Below are positions 10,321-21,282 of a DNA stretch of 64,000 bases, piece by piece. The notes below the pieces were generated by a model, which was given only the letters and a program-made list of their open reading frames with translations, did no database searches and had not been told where the DNA came from. This DNA comes from Heliocidaris tuberculata (lineage: Eukaryota > Echinodermata > Echinoidea > Camarodonta > Echinometridae). The position numbers and the translations under genes are program-made. How positions within the stretch are numbered: the stretch's first letter is position 1; every line of letters begins with the position of its first letter. Where the stretch lies: positions 430,778 through 494,777 of the forward strand of contig CM046846.1 of assembly GCA_025618425.1 (NCBI GenBank). Reading direction: 5' to 3'.

Positions 10321-11100
10321 ATATTCTTATACAGAAGTGGCAGCTCATGGCATGGAAAAGTTTAAGGGAAGTACTCTTAAAAATGAAACAGCACGAGAAG
10401 AAGTACGAAAGACATCATTACATGAAGAGCTATGTGCACAAGAAAATATGAGTCAAAATGTGATATCTCGCAGAATGTTACAACGCATGTCAAATACATG
10501 CAGACTTCACAACATAACATCATATTATATAGAAAAGCTTGTTTTGTACCAAGGGGAAATTAACTTTAATGTCATGTTTGCTCTCACCTAGGTGAAATGT
10601 GCATGCGATAATGCTCACCAGAGCATGAAATGCACCTGCCGTGAATGTGAAAACAGTGATGAATTTCTGTAAAATTCATTAAGTTCAGCAAAAAGGCGAC
10701 TTTAAAATGTTGGAAAAAAAACATATAAAAAGAGACATTTGGTGACCTTTAAGTGTTATGTTGCCATGGAAGAATAAAAAATATGAGAAACAAAAAATAT
10801 AACATTTCACGGCATAAAAATTACCTCCATAAAAATGTTTTGAAAAACTGGAAAAAATTTTAATGCAATAGTCTCATAACACATGATGACAAGTAAATCT
10901 AATTAAGTACACATAAAGTGTTTTCAATTTTCCATTCTTATTCAATAAATGAATAAACACAATGCTATGACCTGACCAATTTTTGGCACATATTATATCG
11001 CATAAGATGAAGATAATAAGCATCTAAAATTACAGGTATAGAAAATTTTCTTACAAATAACACATACATGTCGTCTTATATGCAGTCTTGAACTAAAAGG
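10321..11100. other. Low-copy AT-rich stretch, no gene
   Basis: ORFs of 60-84 residues overlap here (10269-10591) but show no recognisable domain and run partly out of the decayed palindrome. Nothing else is visible. Confidence 0.5.
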
Positions 11101-11880
11101 ACATGTCTACAGCAGAAGTTCAGCAGAAGCCTTCAGAGAAACATGGTGGGCAGCTTTCTATTACGAATCATCCCACTCGTTACCTACAATTTTCCGCCAG
11201 AGGTAGGGGCTGGGAACGAAGGGGGGAAAAAAAAGAAGAAGAGCGGAGGCCATCATCTCATATTTTGAGGCAAATATTAATTTTACGGTCTAGCAGACAG
11301 CACAAATTGACTCAACTGGATAGGAGGATACCGACTGTGCAACGAGCAAGGGCAAATGAGGCAGTACAATCTCCACTCCATCCGAACCCCCCCCCCCTCC
11401 CCCCGCTCTCACTTTCCCCATTTCATTTTTATTTGATGCTGATTCGCTAAAAAGAGACCACCAAAGGAAAGAGGAGGAATCATAAAAGTAATGCTTGCAG
11501 GTATCGGAGAGAAATTGTATATTTCTGATTGGGTGCCAGGAGATGGAACGGTTGTTATTGCCCGATTGGCCTGGAGAGACGTATCGGAAATCGTTGGCCT
11601 GAAACACGGTGGGGGTACTCTCGTTTTTCCCGTCTTCCCACGGAATTCGGGAGCGTCGCAACGTGACGGTGGTATCTCCTTGCTGTGATTGAGTTATGTC
11701 CGCCTCCGGTAGTTGGTCAGAGTATGTTTCAAAATTGGGGTCATTTGGCAGGATTGTATTATAATGATTTTTCCGGGCCTGGCAGAGTGGGGACAGGGAT
11801 GGCAATCTCATGGAGGCAGGTGCCAGGATGCTGAGGGGGGTAGGGCAATTCAGCTTGAACAAATCTTTACTTAAGCTGGG
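11101..11880. other. GC-richer low-copy block with the longest non-repeat ORF
   Basis: A 190-codon minus-strand frame (11290-11862) crosses this block, and a 65-codon plus frame (11491-11688) overlaps it. The minus translation is of mixed composition up to a poly-G (Gly) run made by the C tract near 11388-11405. I recognise no domain in either frame, and no start or splice context is compelling. It could be an exon, or a conserved regulatory block whose composition keeps frames open. I lean toward regulatory or chance. Confidence 0.35.
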
Positions 11881-12254
11881 AGCAGGTGATGAAGGACTCT
11901 AATGAGATTAAGAGGATATGGGGTTTCAGCTGAATGCTCACAATCTTCTAATAGCCAATGCTGAGTATAAATTGGCATTTCAATACCTCTGTCTAATTCA
12001 CTTGTATTAAAATTTGAGCATCTAGGAGAAAGAAAACGTTGTATTATGTGTATGGTGTTTGCCAGTTCCGGTATTGAATCTTAAGTGCGCATTATATGAA
12101 ACATTGATTTTATATATTATATGAATGAATGAATTTGAGCAATCATTACGTGAACAGGAGAAGTTCAACAGAACAAAAGCTACATATATATATATATTGG
12201 TATGATCTGTGCAGTTTCAGGAAGAAATCAAACTTTATTTACAGGTTCTTCTTT
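11881..12254. other. Low-copy stretch with a short (AT)n
   Basis: AT-rich sequence with an (AT)n of about 18 bp near 12183 and an atgaatgaatga run near 12121. Nothing else recognised. Confidence 0.5.
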
Positions 12255-12761
12255 TTAAGGGGAAAATCCAGCCTGGCATTAAGCTAATTTGAATAAAAGC
12301 AGAAAAATGAGTGAAACAGATTAGTGAAAGTTTGAGCAAAATCCAACAAGTATAAGAAAGTTATGAATTTGTAATCAATCAAAACACAAACTGGCAACTC
12401 AGTGACATATCTTGCAAGCTCCTCTCCCCTTTTCATAAATTTTCATTTTCTTAGTTTTTGATGAAGGAATGGATTCATTTCATACAGGTTTTGTGTAAAA
12501 ACATATGAGCAATGATTATATCCAAGTATGATTGAATATTTTCTTAGGAGAAAATGGAAATTTATGATTTTGGAGGTACAGGGCAAATGGGAGAGGAGCT
12601 CGCAACATATGCCATGGAGTTGCCAATTTGTGTTTGATTGATTACAACTTCAAATATAATATTTCTTATTGTATTTTGCTCAAACCTTCACTGATCTGTT
12701 TCTTTATTTTGTTCTGCTTCTTTTAAAACCAACTTGTAATCAGGGTAGACTTCCCCTTTAA
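12255..12761. mobile_element. TTAA foldback element, 507 bp
   Basis: TTAA flanks at 12255-12258 and 12758-12761. The two halves are reverse complements over most of their length; for example tcaatcaaaacacaaactgg on the left matches the inverse of the ccaatttgtgtttgattga segment on the right, and ctcctctcccc mirrors ggggagaggag. No coding capacity. The ends resemble the family at 46713 and 63236. Confidence 0.85.
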
Positions 12762-13150
12762 GTAGCTACATTTTTTTTCCCAGTGGATGCTCAAGGCACC
12801 TGCAAAGTACCACTATCACCCTGGTTATTCTATGGTGCAGAAAGCATTCAAAGAATTACGTCCTGCACCTGGGTTGAGAGCAGCAACTGTAGATTAATAT
12901 CTTGCCAATGGACACCAATGCCATGACTGAGACTGCATGGAACCATGAACCACAAACCGTTTGATCCACAGTCGACTAGACCATGACACCTCTAGGTGCC
13001 ATACGGAAAGTCAAATTGGTGCACTGTATCATTGGCTGAAGTATTCAAACTCCATTTTAAATGTATTATTCCCCTTCCATATAATATAATCACCCAATGA
13101 CTATTTCTAAAACTGAATGAACATTCTTAATACTGTATTACTCACATTCT
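12762..13150. other. Low-copy stretch, no gene
   Basis: No family member recognised. Sequence is mixed composition and ORF-poor. Confidence 0.5.
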
Positions 13151-13151
13151 T

Positions 13152-13241
13152 AACCCCTTGGATATGACTGATTTTGGTAAAACAGGCATTTCCCATACAG
13201 TCCAAACTGAGTTACTTTGGGCTTAGTACTCACTGGGTTAA
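13152..13241. repeat. PAL75-like palindrome
   Basis: Starts ttaaccccttggatatgact and ends agtactcactgggttaa, with inverted matching ends and internal ccatacagtccaaactgag. It resembles PAL75 at the ends only, so it may be a related subfamily. Confidence 0.5.
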
Positions 13242-13505
13242 AAACTTGATTGTAACAAAATCTTCGAAAAAATATCTAGGTCTTGACCTAGTTTCAACGA
13301 GATTTCATGATGAAATTTTTGCCATACAAGCCTTTCGATTGGTGTGGGACTTGCCAGACATATTGTATACTGCGAGACAGGCAGTCTCATATGCTAATAT
13401 TGTCCTTCTCTTCTTCTCGTTACAGCTGTGTATATGGGACAGCTTCCTGGGATGTTATTTGGATTTTTTATTTACTTTGCATCTCTTGCCAAGACAATTC
13501 TTTTA

Positions 13506-13593
13506 TCTCATCCACTGAGGGCCAGAAGGGCATTAACTCACATCTTTTTACACAGAGTTAATTAACACCCTTCTGGCTCTCAAGAGACAATAT
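13506..13593. repeat. PAL80 copy 5
   Basis: Left arm catccactgagggccagaag, right arm cttctggctctcaagagaca. The inner right arm has a small internal duplication, gagttaattaacac. Confidence 0.85.
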
Positions 13594-13881
13594 GTTCCCC
13601 CGTGAAATCTCAAATTATGAAAACATATAGCTTCACAATTTTCATACACAGGTACGAATATATGTAGTCTGATATTTCACTGGTCCCAGATGTCGTCGTG
13701 TATCAAGGAGGGTGTGAAGGGATGCACAGCCGGTGAATGCAGATTTCTAGAAATACAAATTTTTAAGTTTTGACCTTTCTTTGGTTATATCATTACAACA
13801 AATTTCAATCCGTACATGCATGGACTAAATTATTTACATTGGCATGAAGTAACTTCTCTATATCATTTCTTCATCCCTTCA

Positions 13882-14289
13882 TTAACCCTTTTAGGACAGG
13901 AATTATTAAGGGCTAAATTGTTTGTTTTGTTCTTCATATTGGCAACAATAATATTCTTCTTTAAGTGCTACATGGTATAGGTGTAATGTCTTTGAAACAA
14001 TATACATGGTTAGAATTTTGTCAAAAAGTTGAAAAATTGTAATTTTTTAAATAAAAAACAATGATTTTGAACCTCTCAATGTGTTGCCAATTTAAGGATT
14101 TTAAAGCTTATTCTCATTTTTAAAATTCCTATAAATCAAACACAATATGGTCATGTAACAAAAATGGATATAGTGTGTGCAGAAATTTCTGCTCTTTCTA
14201 CTCATGCATCTGGTATATTTTTTAGAGCTCTGAATCAAAAGTTATTGAGCCAAACCACAAAATGTGGTTAATTGTCTCGAAAGGGTTAA
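13882..14289 (-). mobile_element. TTAA-B MITE copy 4, inverted
   Basis: TTAA flanks at 13882-13885 and 14286-14289, ends cccttttaggacagg and gtctcgaaaggg. Same internal blocks as copy 2. The ORFs at 14262-14702 begin in its end and are not genes. Confidence 0.85.
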
Positions 14290-14649
14290 TTCTTTACGTG
14301 CCATGGATCAAAACCCTGGACTGCCAAATTGTTTTATTTGGAGTATATTATACATGTACTGTGCACTGTACGTGTGCCAAAAGCAAACTGCGGCAGTGCC
14401 CCGTTTGTTCCATTGGTCGACCAAAATCAGTGAAAAAAAAAATGTTCACACCCTTCTGTCGAGCAAACAATACTATATTTTACATAGGGAAAGGCAAGGG
14501 AAAGGCAAGAGCACAAGTCCTAGTCTGGACAGAAAGGTTGAAGATGAAAAAAATGAAATGGGACAGCGCCAACATGAAACAGAGAGAGGGTTGTCACCCA
14601 GATAACACTGACTCCCGGTGGGATAAGTCTTGTCACAGAAGTTTAAATA
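14290..14649. other. Low-copy stretch, no gene
   Basis: Two overlapping plus frames (14262-14702, 14264-14605) are open through here but start in the TTAA-B end and have no recognisable domain. A short gggaaaggcaa duplication lies near 14488. Confidence 0.5.
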
Positions 14650-14749
14650 TTCATGGCAAGTTGCCACTTCCACGGTTGACTTTCAACTACCCAAGGTGCT
14701 AGTGCAATCGCCTGTCCTTAGAATTCAATGAAAATGTCATCACCTGGCT
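14650..14749 (+). repeat. ~100-bp direct repeat, unit 1
   Basis: Shares tgcaatcgcctgtccttagaa, attcaatgaaaatgtcatcac with units near 15178 and 16165. Immediately followed by a TTAA-C copy, as unit 3 is. Confidence 0.6.
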
Positions 14750-15129
14750 TTAAGGAGAAGGTTGAGTCTGGGAAAGGTGAAGAATAATTTGTGAGCTTTC
14801 TCATTCCTTTTATGTCAGTTTGGAAGAACATCATAGAAGAAATGTCCCCTGAAAGGATTACTCTTCAAATGCCTTCATATTCGATATATGACGAGAAATT
14901 GCTGAAGTGTTCAGGCCGTACGTTCATGCCATATGTGTGTGTGCAGTCCCATATACCCATTTCTGTGTAAAATGCTTGTGCTTTTCAGTGAGATTGGGTC
15001 AATTTCTTATCATTTTGATGATTCCAAAACCTCACAGTATATGTTGACATGATCAACTTTTCCCAATTGCTTTGAAACAGTTTCTTTCACAATGTAAATC
15101 GCATGACCAGAACTCAATTTTATCTTTAA
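14750..15129 (+). mobile_element. TTAA-C MITE copy 3
   Basis: TTAA flanks at 14750-14753 and 15126-15129; left end ggagaaggttgagtctgg, right end ccagaactcaattttatct. Family internal blocks intact. Confidence 0.85.
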
Positions 15130-15177
15130 AGGTGAAGTAGACAGGTCAAACATGGAATAAAACATGGGAATTCATGA

Positions 15178-15280
15178 AGTTATTTGACAATTTGATGCCT
15201 TTTCCACTACCTATAAGGTGCTAAAAGCAATTGCATGTCCTTAAAATCAAACGAAAATGTTATTACACAGTGTAAATAGT
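15178..15280 (+). repeat. ~100-bp direct repeat, unit 2
   Basis: Contains ttttccactacctataaggt, gcaattgcatgtccttaaaa and aatgttattacac, matching units 1 and 3. It is not followed by a TTAA-C copy. Confidence 0.6.
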
Positions 15281-15378
15281 GAATAACACATGTCAAACAT
15301 GGAATACATGTACGTGATGAGAATTCATATAATTAAATTTATCTACTACATGTATAAAAGTGTCTATTCAGCCAGTCT

Positions 15379-15744
15379 TTAAAGGGTACCAATCACCAAA
15401 AAATATATTACTCTGTATGTTAGAGGTTCTATGTCATTCTACTATATGGGCTTCGAATATAATTTCTACAAAGAGATATTACAAGTTTAATCATACTCTA
15501 TATAAGCATAAAAGTGACTCGTGAGTAGACTACTCAACACACCCGTACGTGCTCGCCAAGATAAGGGCTCAAGCGGAACCCAACTCGGAGGTTCGGTTCC
15601 GTGCGAGCACCTTCATGTTATCCTTTATTTCCTTCATACTCCTAAATTGTTGACCTATAGAATTTCAGATAAAGTTCTTTGAGGTTAATTTTATACTTCC
15701 TAGCAGTATACAAATTCTTTTTTCAGGAGGTTGGTACACTTTAA
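15379..15744 (+). mobile_element. TTAA-H MITE copy 2
   Basis: TTAA flanks at 15379-15382 and 15741-15744, left end agggtaccaatcacc, right end (inverted) agtgtaccaacctcc. Contains a ~25 bp extra segment near 15449-15475 relative to copy 1. Confidence 0.85.
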
Positions 15745-15846
15745 AATCCCCTGAAAATATCCTATTAAAGGTGAAGCACAAACATAACATATTGACTATA
15801 TGATGTGAAATTACATGGTGCAAAATCAATTACCGTCGTTTTTCTT

Positions 15847-16025
15847 GAAGGCTAATAATTCCAAAGGGTTTGCTGATCTGAAGGTTCATTAATCCAAAAT
15901 TTCTATCATTCCAAAGGTTTGTAATTCCAAAGGTTCTTTACTCTGGGGGTTCGTAATTCCGAAAATATATTAGAACCATATATATAATTTTTTGAATTAT
16001 GAGCTTTGGAATTATGAACCTTCAG
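15847..16025. repeat. Cluster of ggttcgtaattccaaa units with inverted ends
   Basis: About five short units of the form ggttcgtaattccaaa lie between 15850 and 15965, followed by the reverse-complement forms tggaattatgaacc at 16006-16020. The block folds back on itself over its outer units. Confidence 0.65.
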
Positions 16026-16164
16026 AAAAAAAAGTGCAAAATGTATAATCCGTGTCATCAAGCATAAATAATGCCTACACAGCCAGCTGTGGTGCTAAAT
16101 TCAATCACACATTCATGCATAATTCATAACATTATGAATAAGAGATCAGTCTTGACATAGATGT

Positions 16165-16277
16165 TCGATATGCATGGCATGTTGGCACGTCCCCTGATGT
16201 TTTCCATCAGGTGGAGGTGAGAATGCAATTGCGTGTTCCTAACATTCAATCAAAATGTCGGCACATGGGTTTCAAGG
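16165..16277 (+). repeat. ~100-bp direct repeat, unit 3
   Basis: Contains gttttccatcaggtggaggt, gcaattgcgtgttcctaaca and caaaatgtcggcacatgg, matching units 1 and 2; followed directly by TTAA-C copy 4. Confidence 0.6.
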
Positions 16278-16669
16278 TTAAAGAGAATGTTGAGTTCTGG
16301 GGAAAGGTGGAAAATAATTTGTGAGCTTTCTCATTCCTTTTATGTCAGTTGGGAAGAACATTCGTAGTAGAAATGTCCCCTGAAAAGGATTACTCTTCAA
16401 ATGCCCTCATATTCGAAATATGACGAGAAAGTGTTTGGGCCGAACATTCAAGCCATATGTGTATGAGGTCCCACATACCCATTTCTGTTTGTAGTGCATG
16501 TGCATTTCAGCGACGTTGGGTCAATTTTTTTTGGTTATTTTGATGATTCTAAAACCTCACAGTATATTCACCAGTTCTTAGGTAGACATGATCAACCTTT
16601 CCCAATTGCTTTGAGACAGTTTCTTTCACAAATGTAATCGCATCGACCAGAACTCAACTTTATCTTTAA
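16278..16669 (+). mobile_element. TTAA-C MITE copy 4
   Basis: TTAA flanks at 16278-16281 and 16666-16669. Ends agagaatgttgagttctgg and ccagaactcaactttatct. Internal blocks present. Confidence 0.85.
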
Positions 16670-16838
16670 GTATGTAGGTAGGACTTATAATAAAAAGTGA
16701 TTGCACTGTGATGTGTCTTACATGTACAGCGTGCAGTGGAAATTAAATTTTTTTACTGAATACGTGGAATTGTAACAGTTTTGTTTTTGATTTTCTATGC
16801 TTTTATTTTCTCAGATCTTCTTTAACCCATTGACTTCT

Positions 16839-16978
16839 GGGGGGCATTTCATCAAGTGTCTTGTCAGTGATTTTTACCGACAAACTGTTATAAGCTACTG
16901 AAATCCTTGCATCTGATTGGCTGAGAGCAAATATGTCGGTAAAAATCACTGGCAAAACGCTTGATGAAATGCTCCCCA
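16839..16978. mobile_element. FB140 foldback copy 2
   Basis: Ends ggggggcatttcatcaag and, inverted, ggggagcatttcatcaag; core ataagctactgaaatcct present. Inserted in PAL75 copy 2. The ORF at 16803-17054 lies on these palindromes and is not a gene. Confidence 0.85.
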
Positions 16979-17019
16979 GGAGTCTCCAGTTCCCCCAAGG
17001 CTTAATACAGGAACCACCA

Positions 17020-17142
17020 GGGCTCTGTTTCATAAAACTTGTCATCAATGACAAGTTGCAATAACTGTTATAAGCTAATGAAATCCTTGCATCTGATTGG
17101 CTGAGACCAAATTTGACAAGACACTTGATGAAATGCCCCCCA
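17020..17142. mobile_element. FB140 foldback copy 3
   Basis: Starts gggctctgtttcataaaactt and ends aatgccccccag; the left arm belongs to the cataaaacttgtcatcaatg subtype, while the core is as in copy 2. The second insertion into the same PAL75 host. Confidence 0.85.
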
Positions 17143-17164
17143 GATCCCTATAGGTAATGGGTTA

Positions 17165-18798
17165 GTTAGTGCATAAAAAAAAAAAACTTGTCTATATGTT
17201 CTTACTGATTGGCTGAAACACTGAAAGAATAAGATATTTCATACATTTTCTTTTCCAATCTTTTCATTGATTTCACAAAACAATTCACTTCTAACAGATC
17301 AATAGCAGCAGTTGCGGAGATGTGTTATGCAATTCTATTCATCAGGGGGGACGATCTATTGTTAGGGCCCTCCCCCACAATGAAAAGAATTTCCTGCGTA
17401 TTTCCGCCCAGAATGTTAGAGTCTGAATACCCTAAAAATCCATGCCTGTACTAGATCACACTTATTTCTTTTAAACATAAATATCATTACCAATAAAATT
17501 CATCCTGATAATGCTGTTTTCAACAATGCCATCATGCATTAACCAGAGATTCTTTTAAACATGTACAGTGTATGCTTCTCAAATCAGCGCTTCACTCAGA
17601 CATCCTAATCTATTTATATTTCTACACGGTCAAAGATGGATAACTGAAAAAAGGAAAATACACAGATGGATGTCGGAGCCAAGCGAAACAAACAAGGTAT
17701 CGACGCGACATTCACACCGTGCATGGAGTAGCACGGGAAAGGCACACTGCATTATTGAGTCGCACATCGACACCCCGTCATCGCAATCGCAATTTCAGAT
17801 CCTGTCTGTTAAAACACTGTGCCACAATGAATAAATGTTGTATTTGTATCAAATTAATATAACATGGGCATGGTGACATTATATGACATTTCCAAGGTGT
17901 ACATTTGGGTAGGTTCACAAGGATTGAAATCGAGATTCCAGATTTCTCTCTCTCTCTCTGTCCATAAATTGAATTAGTAATCAACACCAATGTGTCTATG
18001 TGACGACAGAGTAGATTATCTGCTCTGTTTCATGAAAACGTCCTCAATCTGCAATACATGTACATTAACCCTGACAAAGATTCCTTGTTCCCAAACTTGA
18101 GTCGTGAATATTGTTTAAAAAATAAATTACCATTTTTTTTTAAATACGGCCTTCCATTACATCAACCATCTAAACATACGAATCCATTTTTGATTTCAAG
18201 GACATCAAGCTTTTCTTTGTAAGAATAAACTGCTCAAGACACTGGGAGGGTTAAATGCACATCTGTTGCTAATGGCTCCAAGTTAAATAATTCTATCAGA
18301 ATAATTCCACTTCCTTTAACCATGAATGGATGAATGGATGTAGAACTTCAAGTACATTAAAATAATCATGTCTGCTACTTGTAACTCATTTTATGATTTC
18401 TATCACAAAAAGAGTAATTATACTGGCCTCAAAAAAGATCTTAAATACAGATGGCATGTAGTGCTGAAGTTGTAGGCTATTTACCCTCCATAAACCAACG
18501 TAGTATAAATGCAATGCCCTAGAGAGAATTATGCTCTCTATTCACAAAATACCTTAGTTATCAACTCAAAAAATCTAAAGCCGTGTTTGCCTGTGAGGCA
18601 GTAAATCACCTACAAAGCAAAAAATGCCATTGCAAAATTAAAACCACTTTGCATGTAAAATGTATGGCAAGATGCGATGTTGTGATGCTAAAGATATATC
18701 TGTACCAGAGCGCACTGAAAGAGAGAGTTGTGACATGCGCATAACAAGCCTACGTGTAAGCGGTCTTAGTTTAAAACATGGCGGATCACGGAGCTCCC
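17165..18798. other. Low-copy stretch, no gene
   Basis: A poly-A run lies at 17177-17188. A GC-richer patch at 17620-17800 carries two opposing short ORFs (17568-17834 plus, 17778-17990 minus) without recognisable domains. The rest is unremarkable AT-rich sequence. Confidence 0.45.
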
Positions 18799-19027
18799 AA
18801 TAAGCCAGTTCGTAATTATTACATGGTACAAATGACCCTGAAATGACCCCAATTTGTATGCGCACACGCATTTGTTTTGGTGGACACGCTACTTGTTTAA
18901 TACGTAAAATCATACTGGTGCGCGCATCATGGTGCACACACTATGAAAGCATATATAGGTCAATTATACTCTGTACAAATGACCTTTGTCTGCACATGCG
19001 CAAATCATCATTACGAACTAGCTTATA
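18799..19027. mobile_element. PAL230 copy 1, intact palindrome
   Basis: The left end aataagccagttcgtaatta mirrors the right end aactagcttat, and tggtacaaatgacc mirrors ggtcaattatactctgtacaaatgacc. CpG-containing interior (gtgcgcgcatcatgg). It is the uninterrupted model for the split copy at 9713. Confidence 0.75.
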
Positions 19028-19379
19028 GTTATTAGAGGGAACTATTTGAAGCTCATGAAATGACTGACCAATCAGAAGCAACTTCCTGTGTCTCGACTCT
19101 CCGTATGTATAGCTCTGATCTGTACTCAACAATGACCCATGCATACCCAGTGATGTCTGTGCTATAAACTGATGGACAGATATGTGAAGCTGACTAAGTT
19201 TATCACGTTTGTTTTTTTATGTAATTTTGTTTTGGTTCTTTGCCTCTGCAGTATTTTCGAAGTGGTACATGGCATCTTGTGCGAAAGGATCTTTGGGCTT
19301 TCAAGTGAAACATTTACTTGAGGTTGTGTGGTATGAATGATATCAGCGAGAAAACGGCAGCATTAAAATACAAATAAAC
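19028..19379. other. Low-copy stretch
   Basis: No element recognised between the palindrome and PAL80 copy 6. Confidence 0.5.
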
Positions 19380-19463
19380 ATATCGTCTGCCTGGAGCCAG
19401 AAGGGCATTAAGTCATATCATTTGTACAGAGTTAATGCTCTTCTGGCTCCAGACAGATGATAT
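19380..19463. repeat. PAL80 copy 6, near-perfect hairpin
   Basis: Left arm atcgtctgcctggagccaga and right arm tctggctccagacagatgat pair over about 30 bases with one mismatch and two G-U wobbles by eye. The loop is about 20 nt. This is one of the best-preserved stems of the family. Confidence 0.9.
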
Positions 19464-19734
19464 TAAAAAATGATTGATAGATAACAATATTGATTCCTGT
19501 TACATAAAGAAAGAAGGAAAAAAAACAACAGTAACTTACATGTCTTTCTATGAGGGCTAGCCTTTGTAGCTCAGCTTCTGTGGGACAGTCACACACAATC
19601 TGAAAAACAGATAACATAAATAATAATTTTCATATAAATTGTCAACTCTAATGCACCTTCTATCTCTTCATCATACTGTCAATTGAGAACCAACAGGATG
19701 CAACATCCACAGGTAATGAAGATGTTTGCAAACA

Positions 19735-20462
19735 TCCAGTTTCAGGCACTTCAAAATTGTATGAATGAAACTTTTACATCTTGTAAATAACAGAAACACG
19801 ATGTTTTAAATACTTACAACTTGTCTGAATGGAACTTCCATATCTTATCAAAATTGAAGCAGACACCATTTAAAGCACTTCACAATTGTTTGAGTGGAAC
19901 TTTCACATCTAATGAAGATTAAAGCAAATACCCTGTTCTAAAGTGCTCCAAAATTGTCTGAATGAACTTTCACTTATTTTGAAGATTGAAGCCAACACCC
20001 TTTTTCAAAAGCTTATAAATTGTAACTTTCACATCTTATGAAGATTAGAGAAAACATCCTGTTAAAGTACTTCAAAATTGTCTGAATAAAACTGTCACAT
20101 TTTATAAACATTAAAGCAAACACCCTGTTCAAAGCAATTAAAGACTGTCTGAATGCAACTTCCACATCCTATAAATATTAAAACAAACATCTTGTTTTAA
20201 AGTGCTTCAAAATTGTCTAAATGAAACTTTAGCATCTTATAAATATTGAAGCGAACACCCTGTTTTATAGCTCCTAAAAATTGTCTGAACAGAACTTTAA
20301 AATATTATGAAGATTGAAGCAAACACAGTTTTAAGCACATATGAACTGTCCAAAGGGAACTTTCACATATTATTAAGATAGAAGCAAACACCCTGTATTA
20401 ATCACATCCCAATTGTCCGAATGGAACTTTCACATCTTATCACATTTACAAGTATTAATTTG
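19735..20462 (+). repeat. Tandem array, ~65-bp period, about 11 units
   Basis: The unit has the form aaaattgtctgaatggaact-ttcacatcttatgaagatt-gaagcaaacaccctgttttaaagcactt. Unit starts are near 19756, 19821, 19886, 19950, 20014, 20076, 20144, 20209, 20278, 20345 and 20411, an average of about 65.5 bp. Units differ by many substitutions, so it is an old array. No reading frame is kept. Confidence 0.85.
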
Positions 20463-20486
20463 GCTCAATGCTACTTTCATATTTCA

Positions 20487-20537
20487 CATTTTGACTCCAT
20501 GCAAATTTCACATTTTGACTCCATGCAAATTTCACAT
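20487..20537 (+). repeat. Two-copy 26-bp direct repeat
   Basis: The phrase cattttgactccatgcaaat plus ttcaca is repeated back to back just after the 65-bp array. Confidence 0.85.
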
Positions 20538-20612
20538 ATAATAATTGATCTCACTGCCCCTTTCACATCTTTAACAGAAAGAAGCAACTTCTCTGTTTGC
20601 AAACACACAGGG

Positions 20613-20840
20613 TACTGTTAAGCCAGAAACTTTCGTGACATAAAACTTTTGTGACATAAAACTTTCGCTAATTGCTCATGACAGCCAATCTGCAGCAAGA
20701 AACTTTCGCGAATGCCACTAATTTTATGTTGTTTCAATTGTGATTTTATTATTTTGCAGTATGAAACTTTCGCGAATCTCAACCCCTCGCCAAATTCGTG
20801 AAAAGTTTCATGCCCGCAAAAATTTCTGGTTTTACAGTAT
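20613..20840. mobile_element. Palindromic MITE with tactgt ends
   Basis: Starts tactgttaagccagaaact and ends, inverted, atactgtaaaaccagaaatt. It contains four or more instances of gaaactttcgcgaa in direct and inverted orientation. No coding capacity. Confidence 0.7.
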
Positions 20841-21052
20841 ATCTTGAGTTCGATGTGAAGAGTACAATGGAAGAGAGACAGAGCACAGCTGTGAGCCTTA
20901 CATGATATTGGCATGTGTGTTTTACGATGACAAAGTGTGTTCTTAATGACAGGTGAAAAAAGCAATTATATATCTGACTGGGCAGTACGCATCAAGTCAT
21001 TTATCACTTTCAATCGCTCGCATGTATACACGTATGTTGTAACCTCTATCCT

Positions 21053-21282
21053 CATCCATTCACTCTTCTTTCTCTCTTTCGCATGCTCATAACTGATTTC
21101 ATAATACATGATACTTGCCCATCTCCGTGTATCTTTCTTTCTTTCTGTCTCTCTCCCTCTCTCCTCTCTATATCTCATCCATTCACTCTTCTTCCTCTCT
21201 TTCGCATGCTAATACATGATACTTGCCCATCTCCGTGTATCTTTCTTTCTGTCCCTCTCCCTCTCTCTTCTCTATATCTCAA
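21053..21282 (+). repeat. Tandem duplication, 123-bp offset
   Basis: catccattcactcttcttt at 21053 recurs at 21176, followed in both units by ctctctttcgcatgct, atacatgatacttgcccatc and tccgtgtatctttcttt. The second unit has lost about 16 bases after gcatgct. Confidence 0.85.

Larger units (their letters stand above)
16822..17164. repeat. PAL75 copy 2, interrupted by two FB140 elements
   Basis: The host pieces are ttaacccattgacttct (16822-16838), agtctccagttcccccaagg..accacc (about 16981-17018) and atccctataggtaatgggtta (about 17144-17164). Joined in order they follow the layout of the uninterrupted PAL75 copies at 23217 and 52811. Confidence 0.75.

Noticed and set aside
14262..14702. 146-codon plus ORF as a gene
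   Set aside because: It starts inside the end of a TTAA-B element and has no domain.
19735..20462. CRISPR-like array
   Set aside because: Repeats are diverged, contiguous 65-bp units without unique spacers, and the DNA is animal in character.
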